Positions 34,525 to 44,000 of a stretch of DNA of 64,000 bases are shown here, piece by piece. Position 1 is the stretch's first letter; each line of letters starts with the position of its first letter. Both the position numbers and the translations under genes were made by a program. This stretch comes from Myroides sp. NP-2. GTDB lineage: Bacteria > Bacteroidota > Bacteroidia > Flavobacteriales > Flavobacteriaceae. The stretch lies in contig NZ_JACHTD010000001.1 of the NCBI RefSeq assembly GCF_014145665.1, positions 248,001 to 312,000 on the forward strand. Direction: 5' to 3'. Under the pieces are notes generated by a model, which was not told the origin of the DNA, searched no databases, and saw nothing but the letters and a program-made list of their open reading frames with translations.

Positions 34525-35270
34525 CTTGCTTTCAATAAAATAAAAGAATTTACAGCCGTAAAATTATCATTGTCCACCCAAACTTGAACCACATAAGTAA
34601 TCTTCGTATCGAGGAGTTCTTTGATGAGAACCCGTGGTTTGGGTTGAGACAAAATCTTGTCATTCGCTTGGAGTGCATCCAACAATTGAGCTATAAAATC
34701 ATTGGTATTTTTCGCTAGATTAGTCTGTACCAAAACTTCTGATCTCCTCAAGTTATTTTGAGAGATATTCTTGATTTTACTGTTGGACAACACCCCGTTG
34801 GGAATGTAAATCACATTGTTTTGATAGTTGACAATTTGGGTGGAAAAGATGTGAATACTCAGCACTTTTCCCGCTTCACCTTGGGCTTCAATGATGTCGC
34901 CAATGCGAAAGGGTTTAAAGAGAATAATCAAAACACCCCCGGCAAAATTACTCAAAGATCCCTGTAAGGATAGTCCAATGGCTAAGCTCATTGCTCCGAT
35001 GATCGCAACAAAAGAGCTGGTTTGGATTCCCAATTTCGAGGCGATGATGACGAAGAGCAAAATGCGAAACCCCCATAGTAATGCGTCAAGGATAAAGCTG
35101 TTAAAAGTTGGGTCAATATTGCGCTTAGTAAGGATTCGCTTCGCTATTTTTTGCGATAACTTAATCACCCATAGTCCCAAGGCTAGAATCAACAAAGCTG
35201 TTACAATTTGAGGGATATATGCAATGGTGTTTTCGATATATGAGGTCAATAAATGATCAAATTTTTCCAT
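34503..35270 (-). CDS. MscS-family mechanosensitive ion channel
   Basis: Small-conductance osmotic safety channel, 255 aa. Three N-terminal membrane helices (about 15-35, 60-80, 85-120); the third, pore-lining helix carries the Gly/Ala-rich stretch ISIIGAMSLAIGLSLQGSLS-like pattern (visible as AIIGAMSLAIGLSLQGSL), followed by the FKPFRIGDIIE motif of the beta domain that marks MscS. The C-terminal alpha/beta domain is complete. It lies 3 nt downstream of the DUF255 gene and is probably cotranscribed with it. Confidence 0.93.
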   Translation of the reverse strand: MEKFDHLLTSYIENTIAYIPQIVTALLILALGLWVIKLSQKIAKRILTKRNIDPTFNSFILDALLWGFRILLFVIIASKLGIQTSSFVAIIGAMSLAIGLSLQGSLSNFAGGVLIILFKPFRIGDIIEAQGEAGKVLSIHIFSTQIVNYQNNVIYIPNGVLSNSKIKNISQNNLRRSEVLVQTNLAKNTNDFIAQLLDALQANDKILSQPKPRVLIKELLDTKITYVVQVWVDNDNFTAVNSFILLKAREISDQL

Positions 35271-35273
35271 AGG

Positions 35274-37271
35274 CTACAGTTTAATAAATTTACTTAACGC
35301 TGATGTAGGGGTTAAACAATGTCTGTTTTCACAGAGGTAGTACTGTGTGTCAATAGTTGCTGTGTATTTTTCGAAATAGGGGATTGTACTCGGCTCATTG
35401 ATTGGAAAAATAAACGTTTTACTGATCAAATTCGCTTGTATGCGCAAGCTGTCTTCCAAGGCATTTTCACCTACAATTGCTAATTCAGCAGGTGATTCGC
35501 TGTACAACATTGCCAATAACCACTGGGAATATGCTGAAGGATAATCCAGTTGAGATTGCATGATTTCAATCATTTGATGAGCGAGTTCACTGTAGTATCG
35601 GTTTTCAAAAGCAACACCCAAATACAGTAAGCTATACGCCATAATGGCATTGGCGGATGGAATGACATTGTCTTCCGTTTCAATACTCCTCAAAATCATA
35701 TCGGCCTGTTGCTCTTGACTGAAGTAAAAGAATGTGCTCTTGTCATCCAAAAAAAGATCTAAACTAGCATCCATCATTCGTTTGGCTTCCCATAAGTAGG
35801 TCTGTTTTGCTGTGTGTTCAAACAAGCGAATTAACGCTTGAATATAAAAAGCATAATCGTCTAGATAGCCAAGTGTTTGTGCCTTTTGGTGATGAGATGA
35901 ATGGAAAAGCCCGCCTTCTTCTTCTACTAAATACGTTTGAATATAGTTGTCTATACGCACGGCTTGTTGCAGATAAGCTGTGTTTTGCGTAGCGCTGTAA
36001 GCATCGAGTAAGCCCGTGATTAACATGGCATTCCAGCTCGTAATAATCTTGTCGTCAAGCAGGGGTTTTGCCCTTAGATTTCTCTCTTGTAACAGTTTTG
36101 ATTCCCACTGTTTTTTGCGTTTTTGTAACTCAAATTCTGAAATAGCATGGGTTGCAGCAAGAGAGGTTAACGGTTGATTTTGTATGAGTACGTAATTTCC
36201 CTCTTCCCAGTAACCATCCTTATTTATGTTGAATACTTGAGCGAATAAATCAAAATCTTCTCCTACAATACGGCGCAAATCCGGTTCTGTCCAGACGTAA
36301 TAGGCTCCTTCTTTTGAAACACCTGCAGGGTTTAAGCTATCTGCATCTAAGGCAGAATAAACCCCACCCCAAGGAGATTGCCAATTGGTTTGGATAAACT
36401 GAGTTGTTTTCTCAATGATTTCCAAATACAGTGGGTTTGAAGTGCGTTTATACGCATCGCTATACACGCTCAATAGTTGCGCATTGTCGTAGAGCATTTT
36501 TTCAAAATGAGGAATATGCCACTTAAAATCAACGGAATAGCGGGAAAACCCGCCTTCGATAACATCAAATATCCCACCCCAAGCCATACGAGTCAATGTA
36601 AGATCAATATAATTGAGTAAGGCTTTATCTCGGTTTAGATCGCCTAGTTTTTGCAAGTAGAGTAAATTGGTAGGCATCATGAATTTTGGTGCACGTTGAT
36701 AGCCGCCGTACTCTAAATCAAAGCTCTGTTTCCATTTATCTAGGAGCATCGTTAAATTGAACCGTTGCTCTTCCCTTGCAGTTGGCGCTAATCCCATGAT
36801 GTAGATCCCTTCTTGTAGTTTTTCTGCAAATTCAAGGGTGGCCTCTGGTTTATTTTGATACAATTGTGCGAGTTGCTCTAAAGCGTCCAGCCATGTTTGT
36901 TTTGGGAAATACGTTCCGCCCCAAATCGGTCTACCATCAGGTAAACAAACCACATTTAACGGCCATCCTCCTTGTTTGGTCATCAGTTGTACTGCCTTCA
37001 TATAGTAAGCGTCCACATCGGGATGTTCCTCTCGATCAACTTTGATTGAAATAAAATGGCGATTCATAACTTCTGCAACGGCTACTGCCGTAAAACTTTC
37101 GTCCTCCATGACATGACACCAATGGCAAGTTGAATAACCAATACTGACAATAACGAGTTTGTTTTGTTCTTTTGCCGTTTCGAAAACAGCGGTATTCCAT
37201 GCCTTCCAGTGAATAGGATTGGTTGCATGCTGCTTTAAATAAGGATTCGAGCTGTGAATGAGTTCGTTCAT
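35274..37271 (-). CDS. Thioredoxin domain-containing protein (DUF255/YyaL, SSP411 family)
   Basis: Protein of 665 aa with an N-terminal thioredoxin-like domain containing the CHWC motif at residues 49-52 (GYSTCHWCHVMEDESF), followed by a long alpha/alpha-barrel part resembling N-acylglucosamine epimerase and cellulase folds (from about 190; YNAQLLSVYSDAYKR and ISWNAM-like segments). This matches the YyaL/spermatogenesis-associated protein 20 family. The enzymatic activity of the family is not settled. No signal peptide, so it is cytoplasmic. A -7 box lies 17 nt upstream. Confidence 0.9.
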   Translation of the reverse strand: MNELIHSSNPYLKQHATNPIHWKAWNTAVFETAKEQNKLVIVSIGYSTCHWCHVMEDESFTAVAVAEVMNRHFISIKVDREEHPDVDAYYMKAVQLMTKQGGWPLNVVCLPDGRPIWGGTYFPKQTWLDALEQLAQLYQNKPEATLEFAEKLQEGIYIMGLAPTAREEQRFNLTMLLDKWKQSFDLEYGGYQRAPKFMMPTNLLYLQKLGDLNRDKALLNYIDLTLTRMAWGGIFDVIEGGFSRYSVDFKWHIPHFEKMLYDNAQLLSVYSDAYKRTSNPLYLEIIEKTTQFIQTNWQSPWGGVYSALDADSLNPAGVSKEGAYYVWTEPDLRRIVGEDFDLFAQVFNINKDGYWEEGNYVLIQNQPLTSLAATHAISEFELQKRKKQWESKLLQERNLRAKPLLDDKIITSWNAMLITGLLDAYSATQNTAYLQQAVRIDNYIQTYLVEEEGGLFHSSHHQKAQTLGYLDDYAFYIQALIRLFEHTAKQTYLWEAKRMMDASLDLFLDDKSTFFYFSQEQQADMILRSIETEDNVIPSANAIMAYSLLYLGVAFENRYYSELAHQMIEIMQSQLDYPSAYSQWLLAMLYSESPAELAIVGENALEDSLRIQANLISKTFIFPINEPSTIPYFEKYTATIDTQYYLCENRHCLTPTSALSKFIKL

Positions 37272-37288
37272 ATGTTGCGTTTGAAAAA

Positions 37289-37296
37289 CAAAATTA
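37289..37296 (-). promoter_or_regulatory. -7 promoter box for the DUF255-MscS pair
   Basis: Minus-strand TAATTTTG, exact TAnnTTTG match, 17 nt before the ATG at 37271. Confidence 0.43.
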
Positions 37297-37459
37297 GGGA
37301 ATTATTTGCTTTGTTGCCGGTTTTGGGGCATAACCGATAGATTTTGCCAAGCCTTTTAAAATCTCAGAACCTAGGAAATATGGAAAGGATAACATTAAGT
37401 TAACGTTGGATTACGGAAATATAATGACTTTTGCAGTACGCTAAAAAATAAAAGAATAA

Positions 37460-39736
37460 ATGGAACAAATTTTTATTGTAATGCTGATAGCCCTTGGGAT
37501 ATTAGCGATAATAGATTTGACTGTTGGGGTAAGTAATGATGCCGTAAACTTTTTAAATTCTGGAATCGGGTCGAAAGCAATGTCCTTTAAAGGGATTATG
37601 TTGGTGGCTTCACTGGGAATCATCGTCGGAGCCGTCTTTTCGGGTGGGATGATGGAAATTGCTCGGAGTGGGATTTTTGTCCCTAGCATGTTTACCTTCA
37701 ACGATGTAATGATTATTTTCCTAGCAGTAATGATCACCGATGTCTTGCTGTTAGATGTATTTAATACCTTGGGACTACCTACATCCACAACGGTTTCTAT
37801 CGTATTTGAATTACTAGGAGCAGCAGTGTGTTTGGCTGTAGTGAAAATTATTACCAGCGACGATAGTTGGTCTACGTTATCTTCGTATATCAATACGAAA
37901 AAAGCATCCGAAATTGTGGTCAGTATACTACTGTCTGTAATTTTGTCCTTCACCTTAGGGACAATCGTGCAATACGTTTCCCGTTTAATCTTTACCTTTC
38001 AAGTCGAGCGCAAGTTAAAGTATTTTGGCGCCTTGTTTGGAGGAGTTGCAATCAGTGCGATTTCGTTCTTTATCTTGATTAAAGGACTCAAAGGATCAAG
38101 CTTTATAACCCGTGAAACATCTGATTGGATCGATCACAATCAATTTTTAATATTGGCGGGAAGTTTTGTCTTTTGGACCATCTTCTCTCAGGTAATCATG
38201 TCGGTGTTCCGCGTAAATATATTGCGCGTCATTATTATCATCGGAACCTTTGCTTTGGCTTTAGCCTTTGCAGGTAATGACTTGGTGAATTTTATTGGTG
38301 TTCCAATTGCCGCTGTACAATCGTATGGCTTTTTTCAAAGCTCAGGTCAAGCAGCTGATGTTTATATGATGGGTAAATTAGCGGAAGAAAACGTAGTTGC
38401 TCCGTTTTATTTTCTATTAATTGCAGGAGGAATCATGGTTTATACCTTGTGGACATCGAAAAAAGCGCGTAATGTAATTGAGACAGAAATGAATTTAGCG
38501 CGTCAGAGTTCTGATTCGTCAGATGAGAAGTTCTCTCCCAATATCTTGTCTAAAGTAATTGTTCGCGCCATGGTTATTTTGGGTGGTATTGTCAATTACT
38601 TTTTGCCTAAATCATGGCAAATTCGAATGGATAAGCGCTTTGAACAACCTGTAAATACAACAAAAAACAAACAAGAAGAACCAGCATTTGACATGGTACG
38701 TGCTTCAGTTAACCTAATGGTGGCAAGTATCTTGATCTCGATTGGTACGTCTATGAAATTGCCGTTGTCTACTACCTATGTAACCTTTATGGTGGCAATG
38801 GGTACCTCTTTTGCCGATCGCGCTTGGGATAGAGATTCTGCTGTATATCGCGTGGCTGGAGTATTCAACGTAATCGGTGGTTGGTTTGTAACAGCTATTG
38901 TTGCCTTTCTCGCCGCTTTTATTACGGCTTATATCTTATATATAGGAGAGGTTTATGCTTTAGTAGCGATGTTGATCTTAGTAGGTATCTTATTATACCG
39001 CAGCAATAAAACGCATCAACGCTTGGAACAAGAGAAAAAATTGAAAACCGAAAAACTCAATAAGTTTGACATTGTTACCATTCACGAAGTAGCGTCAGAA
39101 AGCTCCGCACAAATCGCCAAAGTAATCGTTCGCACCAACGAATTGTATACGCGCGTAATTGATGGCGTAGCACTTCAGGATCACGCGGATTTAAAAGCGT
39201 GTAGAAAGAAGTTAAGACAGCTGGAGAAAGAGGTTGATAGTTTAAGAGGAAATGTGTATTTCTTTATCAAGAACTTAGATGAAACGACTGTAGGAGCGAG
39301 TAAGTTCTATGTACTCACCTTAGGGTTTTTACAAGATATCATTAAATCGGCTTTGTTTATCACACAAAATAGTTATACCCACGTGGATAACAACCACAAG
39401 AAGTTGAAGTTCAATCAAGTTCGAGATCTAAAGTTGATTGACAATAAGTTGCAAATCTTCCTTGATGAGGTTGGCGCTATTTTTATGGAAGCGCGTTATG
39501 ATCGCATTGGCGAGGTGTTAGCTCAGAAAGAAGAGATCACACAAACGATTGATAAGTTGATTCAAAAACAGATTGTGCGTATTCGCACAACAGAAACGAG
39601 TCCTAAGAACAGTAAGCTGTATTTCTCTATTTTATTTGAAACGGACGATTTAGTAAAAGCTACTATTGGCTTGTTGGAATTGTTCGAACAGTTTGAAATT
39701 GATCAACGCAAAAAGAAATTTACTCCCATGAGTTAG
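37460..39736 (+). CDS. PiT-family inorganic phosphate transporter with C-terminal PhoU-like region
   Basis: Membrane permease of 758 aa. The two PiT signatures are visible: SNDAVNFLNSGIGSKA near residues 24-40, and the second half GNDLVNFIGVPIAAVQS near residues 272-288. About eleven helices run to residue 515. The C-terminal 230 residues are soluble, rich in charged heptads (LKACRKKLRQLEKEVDSL), and resemble a PhoU-like helical bundle fused to the transporter. Cation-coupled phosphate uptake is the expected role. It starts about 170 nt from the divergent DUF255 gene and ends with a strong terminator. Expression control by phosphate cannot be seen. Confidence 0.9.
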   Translation: MEQIFIVMLIALGILAIIDLTVGVSNDAVNFLNSGIGSKAMSFKGIMLVASLGIIVGAVFSGGMMEIARSGIFVPSMFTFNDVMIIFLAVMITDVLLLDVFNTLGLPTSTTVSIVFELLGAAVCLAVVKIITSDDSWSTLSSYINTKKASEIVVSILLSVILSFTLGTIVQYVSRLIFTFQVERKLKYFGALFGGVAISAISFFILIKGLKGSSFITRETSDWIDHNQFLILAGSFVFWTIFSQVIMSVFRVNILRVIIIIGTFALALAFAGNDLVNFIGVPIAAVQSYGFFQSSGQAADVYMMGKLAEENVVAPFYFLLIAGGIMVYTLWTSKKARNVIETEMNLARQSSDSSDEKFSPNILSKVIVRAMVILGGIVNYFLPKSWQIRMDKRFEQPVNTTKNKQEEPAFDMVRASVNLMVASILISIGTSMKLPLSTTYVTFMVAMGTSFADRAWDRDSAVYRVAGVFNVIGGWFVTAIVAFLAAFITAYILYIGEVYALVAMLILVGILLYRSNKTHQRLEQEKKLKTEKLNKFDIVTIHEVASESSAQIAKVIVRTNELYTRVIDGVALQDHADLKACRKKLRQLEKEVDSLRGNVYFFIKNLDETTVGASKFYVLTLGFLQDIIKSALFITQNSYTHVDNNHKKLKFNQVRDLKLIDNKLQIFLDEVGAIFMEARYDRIGEVLAQKEEITQTIDKLIQKQIVRIRTTETSPKNSKLYFSILFETDDLVKATIGLLELFEQFEIDQRKKKFTPMS

Positions 39737-39755
39737 ATTTGTTAACCATATAAAG

Positions 39756-39786
39756 ACGGCAGTACGAAAGTACTGCCGTTTTTTTT
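39756..39786 (+). terminator. Rho-independent terminator of the phosphate transporter gene
   Basis: Perfect 10-bp stem ACGGCAGTAC / GTACTGCCGT with a GAAA tetraloop and a following T-run of eight. Confidence 0.93.
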
Positions 39787-39789
39787 AGC

Positions 39790-39827
39790 ATAAAAAATGC
39801 CCCAAAAAGTTGATACTTTTTGGGGCA
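39790..39827 (-). terminator. Rho-independent terminator of the NifU-like gene (minus strand)
   Basis: Perfect 13-bp stem TGCCCCAAAAAGT / ACTTTTTGGGGCA (39798-39810 and 39815-39827). On the minus strand it is followed by TTTTTTA. It abuts the plus-strand terminator of the convergent gene. Confidence 0.88.
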
Positions 39828-39867
39828 GGTTTATTAAGACGCTTATCTATTATTTAAGGATAGGGTA

Positions 39868-40767
39868 TTAACCATTGATGGCTTCTACTACAATTTTGTC
39901 GTCTGCTAGCATATGTCTCAACATGCTTTCAATACCGTTTTTCAGCGTAAACGTAGAAGAAGGACAACCGCTACAAGCACCTTGTAAGATTACTTGAACC
40001 ACATTAGTTTGTCCGTCATAGTTTTGGAAGGCGATATTACCTCCATCAGCTTGAACGGCCGGTTTTACGTTTTCTTCTAAAATATTGATAATGCGCTGTG
40101 ATTTCTCGTCTAAGGAATCAAAGTGAATATCCGCTTGTTTTTCTAGTTCTTCAGTATTGATAACCAGAGATTCATCAACGGCTAAATTTCCTTGTTCCAA
40201 AAATTCTTTGATAAATGAACGTGTAGGTTGGATGTGTTCATTCCAATCAAATGCCTCGTATTTTGAAATCGAAACATAGTTTTCATCAATAAAGATTTCG
40301 CGTACGAAAGGCAATTTGAAAAGTTCTTTGGCAAGTGGTGAAGACGTGGCTTCATCAATGTTTTTAAACTCAACTCCCTGCTTGGTTAATAGCTTGTTGG
40401 CTACAAATTTAATCACCGCAGGATTAGGTGTAGATTCAGCATAAATCGTTATCGGATGTTTTTTGGCATCATCTTTAGATTCTATTAAGATTTTCTTACC
40501 TTTAGCGATGAAAGTTTGGATTTGATCTGCAACAGTATCTTGTACGTCATCCCACTCAACAATTGAAAATTTTTCAATGGCAATGAAATTATTTGCAATA
40601 AATACCGTTTTTACAAAAGGTAAGTAGAAAAGTTCTCGGGCTAAAGGAGATTTTGCTGTTTCATCAATGTTTTTGAACTCAAAATTGTCTCCCTTAGTGA
40701 TAAAATCAGATAGGATAAACTTTACAATTGCGGGGTTTTGAGTATTTTGAATTTTAATCTGTGACAT
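39868..40767 (-). CDS. NifU/Nfu-type iron-sulfur scaffold with duplicated N-terminal domain
   Basis: Iron-sulfur cluster carrier of 299 aa. The C-terminal NifU domain holds CSGCPSS with Cys265 and Cys268, the pair that bridges a 4Fe-4S cluster between two subunits. Before it are two tandem copies of the Nfu N-terminal domain: residues about 4-90 and 105-190. Matching positions include QNTQNPAIVKFIL / ESTPNPAVIKFVA, FKNIDETAKSPLARELF / FKNIDEATSSPLAKELF and LPFVKTVFI / LPFVREIFI. A short linker (about 195-220) connects to the C-terminal domain. The function as Fe-S carrier is well founded; the reason for the duplication is unknown. Confidence 0.92.
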   Translation of the reverse strand: MSQIKIQNTQNPAIVKFILSDFITKGDNFEFKNIDETAKSPLARELFYLPFVKTVFIANNFIAIEKFSIVEWDDVQDTVADQIQTFIAKGKKILIESKDDAKKHPITIYAESTPNPAVIKFVANKLLTKQGVEFKNIDEATSSPLAKELFKLPFVREIFIDENYVSISKYEAFDWNEHIQPTRSFIKEFLEQGNLAVDESLVINTEELEKQADIHFDSLDEKSQRIINILEENVKPAVQADGGNIAFQNYDGQTNVVQVILQGACSGCPSSTFTLKNGIESMLRHMLADDKIVVEAING

Positions 40768-40793
40768 TTTGTTTTATTTTTTTTCAAAATTAA

Positions 40794-40801
40794 CAAACTT
40801 A
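40794..40801 (-). promoter_or_regulatory. -7 promoter box for the NifU-like gene
   Basis: Minus-strand TAAGTTTG, exact TAnnTTTG match, 26 nt before the ATG at 40767. Confidence 0.42.
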
Positions 40802-40832
40802 TATTCTACGAATCTGTATATTTGGTTTTTTA

Positions 40833-40854
40833 AACATATAATTAACATATAATT
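40833..40854. repeat. Perfect tandem 11-bp repeat in the NifU / surface-protein intergenic region
   Basis: AACATATAATT occurs twice head to tail (40833-40843 and 40844-40854), 31 nt upstream of the NifU -7 box, where a regulator could sit. The rest of the 306-nt gap (40855-41073) holds a short 16-codon ORF (40953-41003) of no recognisable kind and no exact promoter box. Confidence 0.6.
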
Positions 40855-41073
40855 AAGTATGAATTAACAGCGAGTCGATGACGTAAGTAATTCAAACGAA
40901 GAGAAATAAGTACAATTTTTAAATTTTGCAATAATGTGTAGAGAAATTAATTATGAGAAAAGTAGTTGTTGTAACTATGCGCGGAGCGATGGTTATACGT
41001 TGAATAGTGAAACAATGATTGATTTATATCATCAAAGAACCATGTACTTTGATCTTAATTAAAGTCTAAACAT

Positions 41074-44000
41074 ATGAGTAAGAGTAATATTTATATACCA
41101 ATAAAATCATTTATGAAACGATTTTTATTATTTATTGTTTTTCTATTAAGTGGAGTATTAAGTGCTCAAACGACTGGAGATGCTATTATATTAGCTGACG
41201 GTCGTTTTCAAGCTTGTAGTGGAACATTGTATGACAGTGGAGGTATAGCAGGTAATTATCAAAAGGATGAGATGATTACAATGACATTATGCCCAGAAGG
41301 TACTGATGGAACTGTTCGACTGAATTTTACTAGTTTCTTATTGGGCGAGGGAGCTTCATTAGAAATCTATAATAATACAGGAGCAACTGATCCTTTTCCT
41401 GGAGGTCCATTCACAAGAGATAATCCCATTGAAAATGGAAGAACATTTATCTCAGATAATTTTGCTGGGTGTATAACACTGATTTGGAGAACAGGTGATG
41501 CTCCAACAGCACCAGGATTTAGTGCAACTGTATCTTGTAATGCAGAACCTTGTCAAGTTATTACACCAAGAGTGTTGAGAACTATTCCAGCTTTTGATCT
41601 GGGAGTAGAACCTGCATGTGAAGAAGATTTAGGGGTTATTCGTGCCTGTATAGGAGAAGAAATTCAGCTGTTTGGGGACGCTGAGTTCTCTAATAGCGAC
41701 GTTGGTGCGACTTACACATGGGATTTTGATAATGGACATACGTCTAATACAAAAAACACATCCGTCATATATGACGAGAAAGGAGCTTACCGTGTTCGCT
41801 TCATAGTGAAAGATGCACTTAACTGTTCTAGAATAGTTAGTTTTGTGATTCAAATTGGTGAAAGTGAAGCTGATTTTACACTAGCGGCTGATAAGCAGTC
41901 TTACTGTGTGGGAGAATCCATCAAATTAACTGGTAGCGTTGCCCTTCGAGAAGTTATTTATGAACCAGAAGAACCTGAAAGTAATCCGATTGCCTTACCA
42001 GATGGTACAGGTGAATTGTTTTACAGTGATATTCTTTTTAATCAATTCTGTGCTAGCGCAGAAATTGAAAGTCTTGACGACATATTGAGTATTTGTATTG
42101 ATATTGAACATACTTATTTAGGCGATTTAGATATTATTTTAATTGCACCGAATGGTGCACAAGTATATTTACTGGATCGAGACTCTCCTGAGACTGGCGG
42201 AGACGCTAGATCGAATGTGCTTCTTGGGGATCCGAGCAATCGTTCTGCCCAAGAACCTTTTGGTAGTCCACTTACTTACTGTTTTAGTCAAACTGCATTG
42301 AAGACGTTAAGAGGGGCTCCTGAACAACCAACCACGGGGTCTACCACTCGATTTACTAATACTAAATCCCCAGGAACATATTTACCTGCACAAAGACAAA
42401 CCGGAAGACCTGCAAACACGTTGAATAATTTAATCGGCGCGCCGTTGAACGGAAAATGGAGTGTGAGAATTGAAGATAGACTTGGAGTCGATGAAGGCTT
42501 TTTCTTTGGTTGGTCAATTAAGTTTAATGACCGTTTTAACTTACCTGATTTGTCATTTGCACCTCAAGTTGTAAGTCAACGTTGGTTGCCAGCTGATGGT
42601 TTAGTTGAAACTGGAAATGGAAATGCAACGGTTACTACGAATGTTCCTGGAACCTATACTTTTACCTATGAAGTTGTTGATAATTTCGGTTGTACTTATA
42701 CGGAAGACATCACTGTTGAAGTAAAAGATACTCCTATTCTAGGACAAATAAGAAACTTACAAGCTTGTATTGATACCCCAACGAAAAAGGCAACTTTTGA
42801 TTTGACAGATGTAAATAGTAGTATTGACGCGTCAAATAGTTACGATATTACTTATTTTAATACAGAAGCTGATGCAAGAGCAAATCAAAATGCTTTAGGA
42901 AATTTGTATGAGTTAGATACAACAAATGGAGTTACTGAGAAAACAATTTGGGTAAGAGTTAAACACAGAAATACAGATTGTTTTACAGTAGATTCGTTTA
43001 GATTAATTGCAAGACACTGTGATATTGACTTAGTTACTTTAGATGATTTAACTGTATGTAAGAACGTAGATGGAACTATTCCTACCTTCGATTTAACTCA
43101 ACAAAATAACATCGTATATCACGGTAATCCGAATTATATCGTACAATATTTCGTATCTAATGAAGATGCAATAGCGAATACTTCTCCAATTGCAAATCCA
43201 GCTAATTATGCACTTGCTCAAGGAGAAACAGACCAAACAATATATGTTCGTGTTCACAATAGAGCAGAAGTGAGTGAGTTTGCTACAACATCGTTCATAA
43301 TTAAGGCTCTTGATTTACCTGTTGTCCCTACTTTAGATCCATTGTATGCTTGTCCTATGGGAGATAAACAAACAGGAATGTTCAATTTAAGTTTATATAA
43401 TAATCTATTAATTGGAGGGGCTACGAACAAAGAGGTTACTTATTATAAAACAGAACAAGGAGCTATTACGGGTAATCCACAAGATCTAATTGTGAATATT
43501 ACACAATACGAGTCCTTAGGCGGACGCATAGGTGTGCGTATTACCGATCTTGTTACGGGATGTTTTAACTATGGATCTATTGAATTGATGGTTGTTGACT
43601 TACCTGATTTAGATCATAATGTGGTTTCTGTTTCATGTAGTTTATCGACAGCTGATAACGGAATTGCTTCTTTTGATTTAGGTAGTTTAATACCTCAAAT
43701 ACTTGTAGGAAATGTAAATCCTCAGGTAGAGGTTAAGTTTTATAAAACAATTACAAATGCTGAGGCAGAGACAAATGCAATACGAACTAATACGTTTGTA
43801 AACGATGTTCCTTTTAATCAAATTATCTATGCTCGTGTTAGTTACTTAAATAGCACTTGTTTTGAGATTGTAGAAGTCGAATTAGTAGCTGCACCTAAAG
43901 TTAAAATTGACGAAAGGGTAGATATGCAAGTTTGTGTTGATAACTTGAATCGCGAGATGATAGTTGATTTAACTCAAAACGAAACAACTATATTGGATGG

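Noticed and set aside
37441..37953. A 170-codon frame antisense to the phosphate transporter
   Set aside because: Shadow of the transporter gene; composition follows the opposite strand and there is no start or domain evidence.
40953..41003. Sixteen-codon open frame upstream of the 2008-aa protein (MRKVVVVTMRGAMVIR)
   Set aside because: Too short, no attenuator hairpin or regulatory codon run, and no start-proximal conservation can be judged; likely chance.
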